NCBI RefSeq assembly: GCF_002811985.1
Contig: NZ_NPDU01000001.1
Span: 111,410-175,409, forward strand
Direction of reading: 5' to 3'
DNA: 64,000 nt
Origin: Leptospira adleri
GTDB taxonomy: Bacteria > Spirochaetota > Leptospiria > Leptospirales > Leptospiraceae
In this document: positions 63,361 to 64,000 of the stretch, in pieces
Layout of the letters: each line of letters begins with the position of its first letter
Numbering within the stretch: the first letter of the stretch is position 1
Position numbers and translations under genes: made by a program
Notes under the pieces: model-generated
Database searches by the model: none
Seen by the model: only the letters and a program-made list of their open reading frames with translations
Told to the model about the DNA's origin: nothing

Positions 63361-64000
63361 TGAAAGGTCGCACAATCGCGGTCATGCTTATGACCGCATT
63401 CTTTCTCACAACTTCTTGTAAACTTTTGGGAAGGAATGGGCACGGCAACAACTGGCTCTGGGCTCTATTAGGAATTCCGAATGGTGCCGGCTTTCCATCT
63501 TCCGGCTCCGGACCGGGACCCGGTTCCGCTCCTGCTCCCGAAGGAAGCGACCTTTTTTCTATTTCTACAAACTACAGCAGCGCCATCGACGATCCGGATA
63601 CAAAAGCGGATCCTTTGGCGGGCGCCGCATTCATCGCACCGCCGGAACCGAATCACTACGGCGGTGTTTCTCTCTCTTATCCGATTCATACTCCTTCGGG
63701 AAGAGCGGGAGTCGAACCAAAGCTGACTCTTTCTTATTCTTCCACAGGCGGCGACGGATGGGTCGGCGTGGGCTGGAATCTCGGTTTAGGTTCGATCACT
63801 CGAACTCCGGAATACGGGGCTTTGTATTATGACTCTCGGGATTCCTTCACTTGGAATGGGACGAGGCTCGTAAAAGTTGCGGGCGGAACGACCAATGAAA
63901 ACGGAACGTATCGGCCCGAGATCACCGGAGAAGACTTAGTTGTATTACGTTTGAGTAATATTGAAAACGGTGGAATTTGGGAAGTTCTGGATTCTTCCGG
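63361..64000 (+). CDS. SpvB/Tc-toxin-like lipoprotein, 5' part, runs past window end
   Basis: The frame runs from ATG 63361 to the window edge (213 residues) without a stop. It has a signal peptide and lipobox LTTSC (Cys20), then a Gly/Ser/Pro-rich segment. From about residue 103 it has the SpvB N-terminal pattern: SLSYPIHTPSGRAGVEPKLTL, then SYSS, GWVGVGWNLGLGSITR (about 132-148). SpvB regions open the TcB subunit of Tc toxins and related RHS proteins, which form a shell around a C-terminal effector. The start 28 bases after the large lipoprotein suggests one operon. The C-terminal tip is outside the window, so its activity cannot be predicted. Confidence 0.85.

Noticed and set aside
63468..63726. 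Short frames inside the SpvB-type gene
   Set aside because: They are shadows of the long lipoprotein frame that runs past the window edge.

Overview
The window is almost certainly chromosomal DNA of a spirochaete of the genus Leptospira. Supporting signs are many short secreted lipoproteins with spirochaete-type lipoboxes, Leptospira-typical families (a DUF1577/PilZ protein, a DUF1564-like protein, several TPR lipoproteins), frequent TTG starts, and dispersed GGAACTC motifs between genes. Base composition looks mid-forties percent GC by eye, which would suit one of the higher-GC species, but the species cannot be fixed from sequence reading alone. No rRNA, intact tRNA, insertion sequence or CRISPR array was seen.

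Layout. 1-6.5 kb: a lipoprotein cut by the window edge; a membrane TPR protein with a decayed Mrr-nuclease-like tail; and a tightly overlapping operon of a single FtsX-like permease, a LolD-like ATPase, a ROK sugar kinase, a HIT protein and a UPF0104 membrane protein. 6.9-12.6 kb: lipoproteins on the minus strand (alpha/beta hydrolase, WG-repeat protein, two unknowns) and a zinc-ribbon class III nucleotide cyclase. 13-29 kb: a lipid-enzyme and signalling block with KAS II, SiaB-like kinase, PP2C, SDR, a thioesterase fused to an S23-type four-helix bundle, a CoA-transferase, KAS III, a 1784-residue kinase/ATPase/GAF/SpoIIE phosphatase, SiaB, SiaC and a GAF adenylate cyclase. 29-43.5 kb: mixed housekeeping and unknown genes, including an MFS transporter, mtnC, a PilZ protein, a crotonase without catalytic glutamates and a histone-deacetylase-family protein. 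43.6-55.8 kb: TPR/NHL/vWA envelope proteins, mgsA, an unusual LptF/LptG permease coupled to miaB, and a DnaJ-like membrane protein. 56-64 kb: a variable region with tRNA-Asp relics, an SPFH protein, an orphan RHS tip, a 1475-residue lipoprotein resembling the pore-forming B component of anthrax-type binary toxins, and the start of a SpvB/Tc-type lipoprotein.

Two groups stand out. First, genes from 18.2 to 28.9 kb form a probable six-gene operon in which a SiaA-B-C-like serine/threonine phosphorylation switch is joined to fatty-acyl enzymes. It ends in a class III adenylate cyclase, where Pseudomonas has the diguanylate cyclase SiaD. A second SiaB-like gene sits directly behind the KAS II gene. 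Second, the last 6 kb pair a protective-antigen-like lipoprotein with a SpvB-type lipoprotein. This could be a surface toxin or contact system combining the pore of binary toxins with the cocoon of Tc toxins. All family assignments rest on motif recognition by eye and recall; none was tested by a database search.
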